Part shown: positions 8,917 through 19,800 of the stretch, one piece after another | How the letters are laid out: each line of letters starts with the position of its first letter | Position numbering within the stretch: position 1 is the stretch's first letter | Source of the DNA: Chitinophagaceae bacterium | GTDB lineage: Bacteria > Bacteroidota > Bacteroidia > Chitinophagales > Chitinophagaceae | Length of the DNA stretch: 64,000 nucleotides | Direction: 5' to 3' | Assembly (NCBI GenBank): GCA_016699815.1 | Contig: CP065012.1 | Location: forward strand, 1,426,001-1,490,000 | Made by a program: the position numbers and the translations under genes | Notes under the pieces: model-generated | What the model saw: the letters and a program-made list of their open reading frames with translations, nothing else | What the model was told of the DNA's origin: nothing | Databases searched by the model: none

Positions 8917-11900
8917 TTACGTTTTACAAATACCCAGGGTAAAATAAATGTTTTCAAGTTCATTTGCTTTTTGGTCTAACTTAAATTTTACCCTTAATTG
9001 GTCGTTTTCTGCATCCAAAGAATTATCATCAATAAATACAATGCCTGCCTTTTTTAAAGTTTCGCCAGACATTAAAATCGTTAATTCCCTGTCGTCTTTT
9101 ACTAAAGTATCCGGGTTATCGGGCGAACTTAGCCTTTTATTATCTACCCCAATATTAGATGCTGTATTTTTCCAATCGGCTGCATCAATTATAGCATCGG
9201 GATTACCCTCAACATTTCTTGCAGAAAGTGTATCTAATACTTCTAAAAAAGAACTGGTTTTTTCTTCCTCAAATTCTTTTTTTGCTTTTTCACTTATTAT
9301 TTTCCTTTCCGCTTCCGGTAAATTTGCTGCATCTGCTCCAATAGTTTGAGCAACAGCATTAATTTGCTTTTCAGGAAACCCTAAATCCACCATTAACCCA
9401 CTTACCCTTAAAATTTCTTTTTTAGGATTTTTAACTAACTCCGTTTTATTTACAAGCCTGTTAAATGCTTTCTTTACCCTTTCTAAAGTAACCGTACTTT
9501 TGGCTTGGGCTTGCAATTGAATTTCAGAATTAGGCTCCATCATATCGTTTACTTTCTGAACTGTTCCCTCATTGCTAAAATAAATAATTTGGTCTTTTCT
9601 CGATACATCCTCTGTTTCGCTAATTGCCGTTTGCCTTCTTTGGGCCTCTGTCATTTTTAACCTGCCCTGAACATTACGGGCTTGTACTTCGCCAGTAAGA
9701 GATTTATAGGTTTCATATTCGCTTTCTTTTAGTGTACCGCTTTTTGTCATTTGTGCGGCATACTTGATTTTAAACGAGGCTATATCATCCTGTAATTTTT
9801 CAAATTCAGGGTCGCCCAACATCTTACCTTGTGATTGTAATTCCTGCTCTTTGTTCAGAAGCGTTTTGTATGCAGCTAAATTTTTTATTTCATTCTCAAC
9901 CTTCTCAAAGATTATTTTACGAGCAATAGCCCCATTGCCACCATTAGCAAATCCTTCTATATCCTGTATTGCGTGTTGAAGTTCGTGGATTAATATACTA
10001 TGTGCAGCAAGTCGTCTTTGTGAATAAACGCCACCCCCTTCCTTATCCAACCCATACTGTTTAACTGCTTCGTCAAGTCTTGCTGTGTTGATGCTGATAA
10101 CTGTTCCCATCCTGCCGTCAACTTTTTGAACATTGGCATCGTACTCTCCTTTGAAGGAAACTCCTGGTTCGTAAACAAATTGTAAGATTGTACCACGTAA
10201 TTGTGGGTATCTTTCAGTAAGGGGATTATCTCCCTCGATTTGCGAAAGTTGTGCTTCATAATGGTCTTTTTTGTTTTCTAATACTAAAGTTATTTCTTTT
10301 TCTATTAATTCATTATCCTTAAACTGCATATCAGGTATCTCATAGTTCCACTTGCCATCATTACCACGTTCCCATCCTGTGGCTAAGTAAATGGTATTTG
10401 AATCTACCTTTGAAGCCTCCATCTGTCTTGCCGTATATAGGTTATCCCTTACAGTTTGTTTTAAATTGGCTTTCTCACCTACAACTGCCATAAACAACGG
10501 CTGCCCTTGCTGTGCTTGGGCTTGCATATTATTGCCTGCTTCTACAATTGATTTCCCTTTCTCCAATACACTTAACCAGTTCCCTTTGGTTAATTCTCTA
10601 TTGGCTCTCTTAATAAGTTCTAATAGGGAAAGTTTACTCAAATCTTCATTGGTAAACCGGTTTATTACATATCGGTAAAAGTCTTTTAATGCTTCGTAAA
10701 TCTTTCTTGTAATAGCTGTTAACTTATTTTCACTGGCCAGTTTTTCAAGGTGTTTTGCAAATTCGGGCTTTTGTGCCTTTGCCCAAAGTTCATCCTGCAA
10801 TCTTGTTTTGTAGGCTGCGGCACTTTCGTTTGGCTGTTTTTGGTAAACTTCCGAAGCCATCTCCGCTTTTGTAATACCGAGTAAATTCAATAAATCTCTA
10901 ACATACTCACTCATATTATTCCCTCGCACCCCTTTTATAAATTCATCGGCAACTCTATTGGTAGCATTATCCCAGGCACTTACTATTTTCTGCGCTTTTT
11001 TATCGCCTTGTTTTGCCGCTAATCTTAACGCTTGTTGCTGAATATGGGTGAATTCCTCTGTAACTAATTCAGAGGTAAGTTTTGCAGGGTCAAGGTACAT
11101 CTTGCCCTCTGAAACAAAGCCGTAAACTTCACCTTGTGAGGTAGAGAGGAAATTAATCACATTCCCCCCTTTATTAATTTCTATTTTTTGTTTTGGAAAA
11201 CTAACATCTTCTGGCTTTATTTCAAATCTTTTAATAGTTCCTGCGATAGTGCTATTAAAGAGCCTCTCGTTTTCGGTGATATGTATATTGTGCTGTGAAG
11301 CCCTTGCTTCAATTTCTCCATACGTTCCGAGATATTCTCTATTCGCTTCAATGAATAGCTTGCGTTCTTCATTTGTGTTAGGATTTCTTCCGTGTTCGCT
11401 TCTGAACTCGTCTTTAAGCCTGCCAAGGATGGCTTCATTGTTATTTCCTGGTGTAAGTCCACTAATAGCCTGTACATTGTGCTGAACTTCATGTATGAGT
11501 TCAGATACAGTCGCATTAATTTCCCCTCTCGTATTGACATGGATGGTAGGAGTTGAATTACTGCCATGCTCGCTGATGAAAAATCCGCCATAATCGCTGT
11601 TTATATTGTTGTTAGTGATAATTACATCCGTATTTTTTAACTGCGGATATATTTCAAATAATCTTGGGTGGTCTAAAATATCTTCCAATTTTGTCGCTAT
11701 CGTTTCGCCTTTATTTGGTAATGATACTTTAAGTTTAGCATTTTTATCGGTTACTTCATACCGCCATTTCCCATCCCCAGCCTTATACCAACCTGTCGCA
11801 AATTTAATCCTTTCGGATGGTTCGCCATTGCCATCCATTTCTACTGCTTTATTGAAATTATCGGCAAGCGTTTTTCCATTAAATGACCCCGAAAACAAAT

Positions 11901-14900
11901 TAGCATTTTTATTGCTGATAAAGCTATGCCGTATATCCTCCAAATTATTAGCCTCAAATATTTCCAATACCGCTCTGGCATACTCCTTAGCATCCGTAAT
12001 AATATTCTTTCCTCCTTTAAAATACGCTACGGTTAGTTTCAAAAAATCTAATATCCTGTTTGCTCTTTCTGTTTGCTCTGGGGTTACCCCTTTGGCTTCG
12101 GTTGTGGCATTAAACTTCGGCATTTGCGCCCTATCTCCTTCATTAACGTCATATAATATATCGTAAATGGTATCAGTGAAATGTAGATTACCATTTTTGT
12201 CAACCAGTACATTTTTGGGATTAACATCAGTAATGAAGTGATTTTCATCTCCGAAACTATCTTTCCCATCTTGTTCATACCCACGATTAAGCATTTCCTT
12301 TTTAATTTCTGCCTTTGTTGCTAATCTTGCATCCTGTATATGTGGTTGCTCGGTAATAACTACAAAGCTGCCATCTGACATGCGCCCAAAGCCTACAACT
12401 TTATACGGCACACTACTGCCTAATCCTGCATTGTGTTCAGAAATTCTTGAATCTAATTGATATAAAACTTCGTTTGGATTGTCTTTGTTGAAAGGGTCGG
12501 TGGTTTTCATCGCCTTTCTTACTATATGCGGGTTTTCGGTAGGGATATATACCTGGTTTTCTACTCCGCTATCCTTGAATATACCAAGTCCTTCTTGGGT
12601 TTTACCTATTTTTGGTTCAACGTCTATATTGTCATGCCAAATTCCTTCCTCTTTAGCATACTTCTCTATTATTTGCTGTTGAGCCTCTCTGCCCTTAACT
12701 TGTCCATATTTTTCTCCGCCTGTTGTAAGGAGTAAGGTCGCTTCAACATTTCTGATACCGCCTTCTTTCCTTCCTTGTTCCGCTTGTTCCGATAATCTTG
12801 ATATTTTTTCTCTATTGGCAATAACTTCGGCTGCATAATTTTTTATTTTATTGATTAAAGATACATTTTCTTTTTTATCAATTGTTTCTTGAATGGATTT
12901 AGCTTGTTCCTTCCCTAAAATTTCATCAAACATTTTATTCAATTCAGGGGTTAAATTTTTGCCCGTGATTGATTTGTAAACTGACTTAAATGCCTCAGTG
13001 ATTTGGTCTAAAAATTTTTGGAAGGCTTCGCTAAAACCTTTGCCACCTTTGGTATTGTATTCTTCCCATGCCTTTGCAATAAATTCTTGAACCGCCCTAT
13101 ATTGCTCATTTGTTTTACCTGCTTTAAAATCATCGTTCCATTTTATTAAATCTTCTTCTGTTATTTCTTTATCAAATGGTATTTCACTATCATCCTTAAA
13201 TAGTGTCCCACTTGATGCTGCGCCTGTATATTTGCCCTTGTCTCTGTAAATATCTTCTAACTGCTTTTGTAATTGTTTTCTTTCGCTTTCAAATTGAGAT
13301 ATTTTTTCATTCGCTATTTTTCTTAATTCTTGATAATCCTTGCTATCAGTAGAAATATAATCTTTGTTTTGTGGATTACTAAACCTGTCATTAAGGGTGT
13401 TTATCTTTTCTTGCTTATCAGCAATTTCAGCTTTTTTAATATTTACCGCTTCATCGTAGGCTTCTTCGCCTGTGGTCTTTTGCTTAAATCTCGCAATGTT
13501 TAATGGTTCACTTGGTTCTAATGGCTTAACTACTGACCTTACTTTTTGTAGAAAATCAGATTTGGTTGTTACTCTTTTTGAAGCATCTTTATCAAATAAA
13601 AAATCAAACATCTCATTTTCGTGAGCATCAGTAAGTCCATTTATTGTTCTTCTCGCTTCTCCTATCCAATCGGCTCTTTGTTCTGTTTCTTTTTGTGTTT
13701 GTCTGTCTCCGGCATTATCAAATTGCTCAACGGTTTGAATCGTTTTACCTTTTGGATTTAATGCAGCAATATTTTGAATATATGTTTTATTCTTCCCTTC
13801 TCTTTCAAGGAATTTGTTTATTTCATCTTTACTATCCCCACGTTTTATTTTTTCCCTTAAAGCCTTTGCCCTTTCCAATGATGTTTCCATTGAACGGTTG
13901 GCATTGGCTTCTTCTTTTGCAAACTTTATTGCTTCGGCTTCTGTAAAATCGTTTGTTCTGTCAACTGTTTTTACTGTTTCTCTTCCCGCCTCTTTTGCCC
14001 CATAATACCTATGATGTCCACTAAGTACATAAGTTTTACCGTTTTTTGGGTCTGTCCAAATATGGATAGGGTCTTGGTCTGCATCCTTCCAGTTTTCAGC
14101 AATATCTTTTACAACTTGTTTATTTAGACTATCCCTGTTTTGAAATCTTGCTTCATCAGTAGATATAAATTTTAGCAGAATGACTTTTACGTCTGTTGCT
14201 GCATTTATTTTGGTATCAACTTGTTCTATTGCTTCATTGAGTTCAGCTTTGCTATCGCTTTCTGCTTTGCCTTCAATAGCCTTGATACTTGGCTCTTGCT
14301 CAATGTTATCTTCTTCTGTGAGTTTGCTGTTTGCGTAATCGTTTTCTTCTGCATCTTGTGAAAGTTTTAATTGTGAATTATTTTCTCTTACCTTTTTATT
14401 AAATTCATCAACAATAGTTTTGGTATGTTTCAGCCCTACTTCATTGCCTTCTTTTGCTCCATCAATAATTGCTACTACTGTTGGGTGCATTATTTCATGG
14501 GTTAATGCTACTGTCGCCTCTGCTTTGTTTTCTGCCTTGGTGAAGTCCTTTATTGCCTCTATAATGTTTTTGCCGCTTTCTATTCTGTATTGGGCTTCTG
14601 CATCTTTAAATAATGGTTGCCCATCTTCAATACCAAATAGGTGTTTTAAATTACCTGTAATATCTGCCGCCTTTGCTTTATCCTCATTAAATTTCTCTTC
14701 TTGCTTTTGTACTTCATCACTATTCAAAAATTCTTGTTTGGCTTTATCGTATCGTTCACCGGCTATTCTACTGTATTCATTGTCGTTATCTTCGTGAGCT
14801 AATCTTCTTTCATAACTACTACCAAAGTTTTCGCCTTGTTCTGAAATTGAATAATGCCGGTTTTGTCTTGCTTGCTTTTCTGCATCTGTTAAAAAGTTTT

Positions 14901-15678
14901 CAGTTGATTTGCCAAATCTTGGGTTAAATTCTGCCACCGGCTTTGGCAATTCAGATAGTTCCTTAACTTGCTTTTTGATAATGTCTTTATTCCTTTCAGC
15001 ATTAGCATAAAAACTTTCAGGCATTATTTCCGAATGAATTATCCCACTTTTCTTTAACTCATTTATTTCGTTTTCATCAAATCCTCTTTTTTGTAACTCT
15101 ATTTTATAAATCGGCTCATTCTTGGCGGTACTTAATTTGGATTCTAATTCAACAGCCTTTTGGCGGTTAGCTGCTGTTTCATAATCAATGCCACTCTGGT
15201 ACTCCGGCAAGTTATACCTGCTTGTGGCCTCAAACCAGCCATACTTCCCATTCATTTCATATGATGATACTATACCATGTTCCGGTGATTTGCTTACTCT
15301 TGAAAAGGATTTGAATTTTGCATTAAAATCATTGAGTTCTTTTTGTGCTGCATCAACATACCCTTTTCTTACTTCTTTAATATTATTTTTCTTTTTTAAT
15401 GCTTCTTTTGACTTTACATCAATTTCTTTGATAACGTCTTTTGGTACATCTTTAAAACTTTCAAAATCATCAACCCCTAATTTTTCTTTTTCAGCATCAG
15501 TTAGGTGGTCAAAAAACTGTTTCACTTCGTAAAATGGCGTTTCGTTTCCATAAGAAGATGTGTGATGCCATTCGTCTGTTTTAGCCATGCCTGCATCTAC
15601 CATTCTTTTAGCCCATGTAGGTAATTTAGAATAAGTAAGTTTACCGTCATCATAGGCTTGTGCTGCCCGGTTGCTCAT
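8917..15678 (-). CDS. Polyvalent protein with ParB-like, kinase-like and duplicated zincin-like domains
   Basis: A 2,253-residue multidomain protein of the polyvalent type carried by phages and conjugative elements. I see a HEIMH motif (residues 394-398); a ParB/sulfiredoxin-like segment with VLSGHHRYYGAKEAG (near 550); a kinase-like domain at about 1010-1180 ending in ITDVNPKNVLVDKNGNLHF, with catalytic-loop and metal-binding-like residues; and two copies of an LPD23-like module. Each copy runs ATGWxxGxDGKWxYE, then HExQH (HEVQH 1396-1400; HELQH 1898-1902), then GExxAR. No signal peptide or membrane segment. The frame upstream of the ATG at 15678 reads on as KHIGGNSGYVGYS, which fits the protein better than the preceding gene's C-terminus, so this is probably the larger part of a gene broken by a frameshift near 15730. 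Such proteins are thought to travel with incoming DNA and counter host defences. No phage structural, integrase or transfer genes are nearby. Confidence 0.75.
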   Translation of the reverse strand: MSNRAAQAYDDGKLTYSKLPTWAKRMVDAGMAKTDEWHHTSSYGNETPFYEVKQFFDHLTDAEKEKLGVDDFESFKDVPKDVIKEIDVKSKEALKKKNNIKEVRKGYVDAAQKELNDFNAKFKSFSRVSKSPEHGIVSSYEMNGKYGWFEATSRYNLPEYQSGIDYETAANRQKAVELESKLSTAKNEPIYKIELQKRGFDENEINELKKSGIIHSEIMPESFYANAERNKDIIKKQVKELSELPKPVAEFNPRFGKSTENFLTDAEKQARQNRHYSISEQGENFGSSYERRLAHEDNDNEYSRIAGERYDKAKQEFLNSDEVQKQEEKFNEDKAKAADITGNLKHLFGIEDGQPLFKDAEAQYRIESGKNIIEAIKDFTKAENKAEATVALTHEIMHPTVVAIIDGAKEGNEVGLKHTKTIVDEFNKKVRENNSQLKLSQDAEENDYANSKLTEEDNIEQEPSIKAIEGKAESDSKAELNEAIEQVDTKINAATDVKVILLKFISTDEARFQNRDSLNKQVVKDIAENWKDADQDPIHIWTDPKNGKTYVLSGHHRYYGAKEAGRETVKTVDRTNDFTEAEAIKFAKEEANANRSMETSLERAKALREKIKRGDSKDEINKFLEREGKNKTYIQNIAALNPKGKTIQTVEQFDNAGDRQTQKETEQRADWIGEARRTINGLTDAHENEMFDFLFDKDASKRVTTKSDFLQKVRSVVKPLEPSEPLNIARFKQKTTGEEAYDEAVNIKKAEIADKQEKINTLNDRFSNPQNKDYISTDSKDYQELRKIANEKISQFESERKQLQKQLEDIYRDKGKYTGAASSGTLFKDDSEIPFDKEITEEDLIKWNDDFKAGKTNEQYRAVQEFIAKAWEEYNTKGGKGFSEAFQKFLDQITEAFKSVYKSITGKNLTPELNKMFDEILGKEQAKSIQETIDKKENVSLINKIKNYAAEVIANREKISRLSEQAEQGRKEGGIRNVEATLLLTTGGEKYGQVKGREAQQQIIEKYAKEEGIWHDNIDVEPKIGKTQEGLGIFKDSGVENQVYIPTENPHIVRKAMKTTDPFNKDNPNEVLYQLDSRISEHNAGLGSSVPYKVVGFGRMSDGSFVVITEQPHIQDARLATKAEIKKEMLNRGYEQDGKDSFGDENHFITDVNPKNVLVDKNGNLHFTDTIYDILYDVNEGDRAQMPKFNATTEAKGVTPEQTERANRILDFLKLTVAYFKGGKNIITDAKEYARAVLEIFEANNLEDIRHSFISNKNANLFSGSFNGKTLADNFNKAVEMDGNGEPSERIKFATGWYKAGDGKWRYEVTDKNAKLKVSLPNKGETIATKLEDILDHPRLFEIYPQLKNTDVIITNNNINSDYGGFFISEHGSNSTPTIHVNTRGEINATVSELIHEVQHNVQAISGLTPGNNNEAILGRLKDEFRSEHGRNPNTNEERKLFIEANREYLGTYGEIEARASQHNIHITENERLFNSTIAGTIKRFEIKPEDVSFPKQKIEINKGGNVINFLSTSQGEVYGFVSEGKMYLDPAKLTSELVTEEFTHIQQQALRLAAKQGDKKAQKIVSAWDNATNRVADEFIKGVRGNNMSEYVRDLLNLLGITKAEMASEVYQKQPNESAAAYKTRLQDELWAKAQKPEFAKHLEKLASENKLTAITRKIYEALKDFYRYVINRFTNEDLSKLSLLELIKRANRELTKGNWLSVLEKGKSIVEAGNNMQAQAQQGQPLFMAVVGEKANLKQTVRDNLYTARQMEASKVDSNTIYLATGWERGNDGKWNYEIPDMQFKDNELIEKEITLVLENKKDHYEAQLSQIEGDNPLTERYPQLRGTILQFVYEPGVSFKGEYDANVQKVDGRMGTVISINTARLDEAVKQYGLDKEGGGVYSQRRLAAHSILIHELQHAIQDIEGFANGGNGAIARKIIFEKVENEIKNLAAYKTLLNKEQELQSQGKMLGDPEFEKLQDDIASFKIKYAAQMTKSGTLKESEYETYKSLTGEVQARNVQGRLKMTEAQRRQTAISETEDVSRKDQIIYFSNEGTVQKVNDMMEPNSEIQLQAQAKSTVTLERVKKAFNRLVNKTELVKNPKKEILRVSGLMVDLGFPEKQINAVAQTIGADAANLPEAERKIISEKAKKEFEEEKTSSFLEVLDTLSARNVEGNPDAIIDAADWKNTASNIGVDNKRLSSPDNPDTLVKDDRELTILMSGETLKKAGIVFIDDNSLDAENDQLRVKFKLDQKANELENIYFTLGICKT

Positions 15679-16628
15679 TGAATATCCAACATAACCGCTA
15701 TTTCCACCAATATGCTTTCTGCTATATAGCTAGTTACGGTAGTTCCGTCTTTATTAACATAAACATCTTGCTCGTTTCCGAAACGGTCGGGTTCTCCAAA
15801 ATTATTTTCAATCAATATGCCATTATCTTCTGCATATTTTTTAAGTTCGGATTCCTCTTTCTCCCTTATTTGGTCTGGTAGTAATTTTTTGCCTGTTGTT
15901 CCAGCATCTTCGACTGCTTTATGAATTGCTCCCGTGATAGCGGTTGCTGCTGCATTTGCTTCACCCCCTGCAAGGCTTCCTTGTTTCTCTGTTGATGATA
16001 AGGTGTTAGGTAATTGCTTTGTGAGTTCTGCATCTGTTTCATTTTGTGAAGTTAATGATTTATTTTCTGTTTGTTCTTTACTTATAGTAGGTTTGGTTTC
16101 TTTATTTTCTTGTGATTTATCAAATTCTTGATTATTTTTTTTAACGGCTATATCTATTGCTAAATTAGTGTCCCGCTTAGTAATAACCCTCCCTTTTTCA
16201 TTTTTAAGTGTTACAGATACTACATTACCATTATTATCTTTGTTTATAGATAGTAATTCAAATTTATCGTTATTAATTTCTACATTGTTATTTTCAACCT
16301 TTACAACGTCCTTATAGATAGGTTTAATTTTTGTATCGGGCGTTATTTCTAATATTTCCTTGTCATTTTCTATGGTATATTTTCCTCCTTCATCTACCTT
16401 TACCAATCCAATACGTCCATCTACTTCAACTTCTTCTCCTACAAAGTCTTTAGCAACATTAAGAATTGTATTTACCTCTGCGCTATCTAAAACGGTAACT
16501 TCTCTTTCTGCATTTCCCTGTCCCACCGCATCAACACCTTGTTGTACTGCTCCTTTATCCCCTTGTTCTTTGGGTTGGCTCTCATTAGTTGATAAAGGCT
16601 GTGTAATTGTTCCTTCAACTGCTGGCAC
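15675..16628 (-). pseudogene. N-terminal fragment of the polyvalent protein (frameshifted, no proper start)
   Basis: A hydrophilic, repeat-poor 317-codon frame (from a GTG at 16628) rich in Glu, Lys, Asn and Gln. Its C-terminal part KYAEDNGILIENNFGEPDRF and NEQDVYVNKDGTTVT looks like the leader of the polyvalent family. After VTS the frame continues into YIAESILVEIAVMLDIQ, while the frame one base off gives LYSRKHIGGNSGYVGYS leading directly into the 2,253-residue protein, so an indel near 15730 is likely. The frame is also open upstream of 16628, back to the helicase stop codon at 16836-16838 (reading LKLTPNEILDIQDDFTD), with no ATG. This suggests the real 5' end was lost when the fragment joined the helicase gene. 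The stop overlaps the next ATG by 4 bp. Confidence 0.6.
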
Positions 16629-16835
16629 TCCTTGTTGTTCATTGTATAACTTTAATTGTTGTTCATATTCATCTGTTTTTTTGTTATTTTCTTCAGATAT
16701 TGGCTGGTTTGCAATGCTTAATAAGTATTGTAATTGCTCGCCTTTATTAGCCGCATCTGCAAATTCTTTCTCCTGCTTATCTGTAAAATCATCCTGAATA
16801 TCTAATATTTCATTGGGTGTTAACTTTAATAAATA

Positions 16836-19800
16836 TTATTCCTCCTGTTCTTCGTGTTCGTACCGGGCCTTTTGTAGTTTATTTTCTTTTACAAAATTGC
16901 ACCAGTAACATTCGGGTTTGCCGCAGCCAGTATAAAATTCCCGGTTTTGTATTTTCTGCCAGGTTTCTGTTACCTGTTGCTCAACTGTTTCTACATCCTG
17001 TGGCGTAATTGCAATTTTTTGCTTGTGATACACTTTGTTCTTGTCTGGCTCAATAAAATCAAATTCTGTACTTTCCACACGCCAGTTTTTGAGTTTGTAG
17101 TTATCTATAAGTATTTTATAAAAAACTGCCTGCCGCCAGTAGTCGCCGCCGTTGGGGTCTTTATCATTTGGGGCCTTTAACTTTGGCGTTGCTTTGTCAA
17201 TGTCGCCCGTTTTATAATCTACCACATTTACCAGGTTACCGTTAAACTCCAGTTTATCTAATTTTCCTTTTAGCGGTATTCCGTTTACCACTACAGCACG
17301 TATGTTGCGTTCTACAGCCACCACTTTATTCCAGGTATTAATATATTTGTTATAATAATTGGTAAGTACTTCGTTGCCATATTCCATCCTTCTGTCAAAA
17401 GCCTCTTTTGTAAAGTTTTCCCGGTGCTTTTTTAAATACCAGCTAAAGTTTGCAAGCATTTCCTCCTTAGGAGGAAATACTTCTTTGCCTGCATCCTGCA
17501 TATTTCTAAACAATTTTTCCAGTGCATAATGCACTGCACTGCCAAATTCTGTGGCTTCATTTTTGCCCGATGGTATGCGTATAAGATTTTGATAGTAAAA
17601 TTGAAGCGGGCACTTAAGATAATTGTTTAGTGCAGTTACATTCATAGAAAATTTTTCAAGCAGGGCGCTGATAAACTCTTCTTCGGCGGGTTCTATCTGC
17701 GGCATTTGCTCCAGAAATTGCAGCTCCTGGAATTCAAAAATTTCTTCTGCAGTAAAAGAAATATTTTGTGTTTCTATTTCAGGGTACTTATCCATAATTT
17801 CTGCAATAAACATGGATGGTTCGAGGTTTTTGCCATCCTTTTTAAATAAAGGATAAGAAAGATACAAATGTGTTTCGGCCCTGGTAATCCCTACATAAAA
17901 CAAGCGGCGCAGTTCTTCTTCTTTTTTATTTACCGGCGAACCGTCTTCTTCCGCATCAACAAAAGAAAAAATATTGTCGGGGAGTTTATAAGCCCTGGAC
18001 TTGTTTACTTTTTTTTCCCAAACATCTTTTGTTGTGCCTGCTATAAATACGTGTTCAAACTCCAGGCCTTTGCTCCCATGAAGGGTCAATAAATTTACGC
18101 CGTTGCTATGGCCAATAAGTTGCGGCATGGATAAATGGATTTCCTCTTCTTTCATTAGCGACAAAATTTTCATAAGGCCGCTTAGTGTAAGCATTGGGTT
18201 GCTTGCTGTTTCTGTTTTAATAAAATCGAACAATGCCGTTAAGCGCTGCATCAAGCTAATTTTTTGCTGGCTGTTCATAATAAAATGCAGTACGCCTGCC
18301 TCATTTACAATATGGGAAAAAAGCTGCTGCAGCGAAACATTGGGTACAGCTGCAATAAGTTTTTCCAATACATGGCTGAGGTTTTTCAACCCTTCGTCCA
18401 GTCCTTTATCAAATAAGTCTTTTGCCGGTGCATTGCTTTTGTCGTAAAGTAATTTTCTCAACGATGTTTGTTCGCCATCGTATTTTTTATTATTGGCTTC
18501 TACAGTAAGCTTTGCAATTTCTATGGCGGGTATTTGGTAAAAATCGTAATGCATTATTTCAAATAGCAGTTCATCGCCGCCATAGGGAACATCTTGCTCT
18601 GCATTAAGGTAATGCAGGATTTTTAAAATTTTATTTATGAATGCATCTTCAAAGAGGTTGATGCTTCGCTTGCTGTAAACCGGCACATTTTTAAGTCTTA
18701 AAAATTTTGCCAACTCTTCTCCATATTTATTTTCTCTATACAATACGGCAATGGATGACGGAGGGGTTCCTTCATTTACAAGTTGTAATATTTTTTGGGT
18801 AATGCCCAGCATTTCTTCAAACATGGAGTTGTAGGCAATTATTTGTGGCAGGTACTGTTGTTGTTGTTCAAATTTTTTATTTCCCGAAACCAGGCTTTTA
18901 TTCAACTTACCCAGTTCACTATCGTTAATGAGCCGCTCCTGGTTATTCTCAATAAACGAACCGGAGACTTTGAGTAGTGATTGTGTACTGCGGTAATTGG
19001 TAGTTAATACTACTTTTATAAGTGCATCAGCATAACGCCTGGCTATACCTTTCATGTTATCTACATTGGCGCCCTGAAAACGGAAAATACTTTGATCGTC
19101 GTCTCCTACAACAAAAATATTGGGCACATCCCAATATTCTATAAGCAGTTGCACCAGCCGGTTTTGGGTATTGCTGGTATCCTGGTATTCATCTACTAGT
19201 ATGTAATGGTATTTTTCCTGGTAATTGAGCAATACATTGTTATTGGTTTCAAACACTTCAATTATCCAGTTTATCATATCGTCAAAATCGTAGCGGTTTT
19301 TATCATTCATCATTTGCTGGTAGTGTTCAAATTCACCTGCGGCTGCTACCAGTTTTTTCATCCTTTCTACTTCATCATAATAATCGGGTTTAAAATCCCC
19401 TTTTTCAAATTTCCCTTTTCGGCTTGTTTGATAAATAAAATCTTTATTGAGTTTGTCCTGTTCAATTTTATTTAAGTACTCTTTTGTTTTTTGGGTGATG
19501 AATGCTGCCGTCCAGCCTTCTTTTTTCATGGCAGAAAAAAGATTTTTTAGGTTGTTGATTTCATAATACACATCGCCCCGGTACCTTTTTAAGGGATGGC
19601 CCTTAGGGAAACCATCAATGAGTGCTTCTAAAAGTTGAATGGCCTCCAGTTCAGTTATGGGGTCGAGGCTGTTTTTTTCAAATAAAAAAAGGTTGTCTTG
19701 TATTATTTCATTACAAAAAGAGTGAAAGGTGTGGATATGTACCTTATAGGCATCGGCGCCAATAAATTTTTGTAAGCGGCTACGCATGGCTACAGCGCCA

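Noticed and set aside
8917..16835. Prophage
   Set aside because: Only the polyvalent protein is present; no capsid, portal, terminase, tail, lysis or integrase genes, and no flanking att repeats seen.
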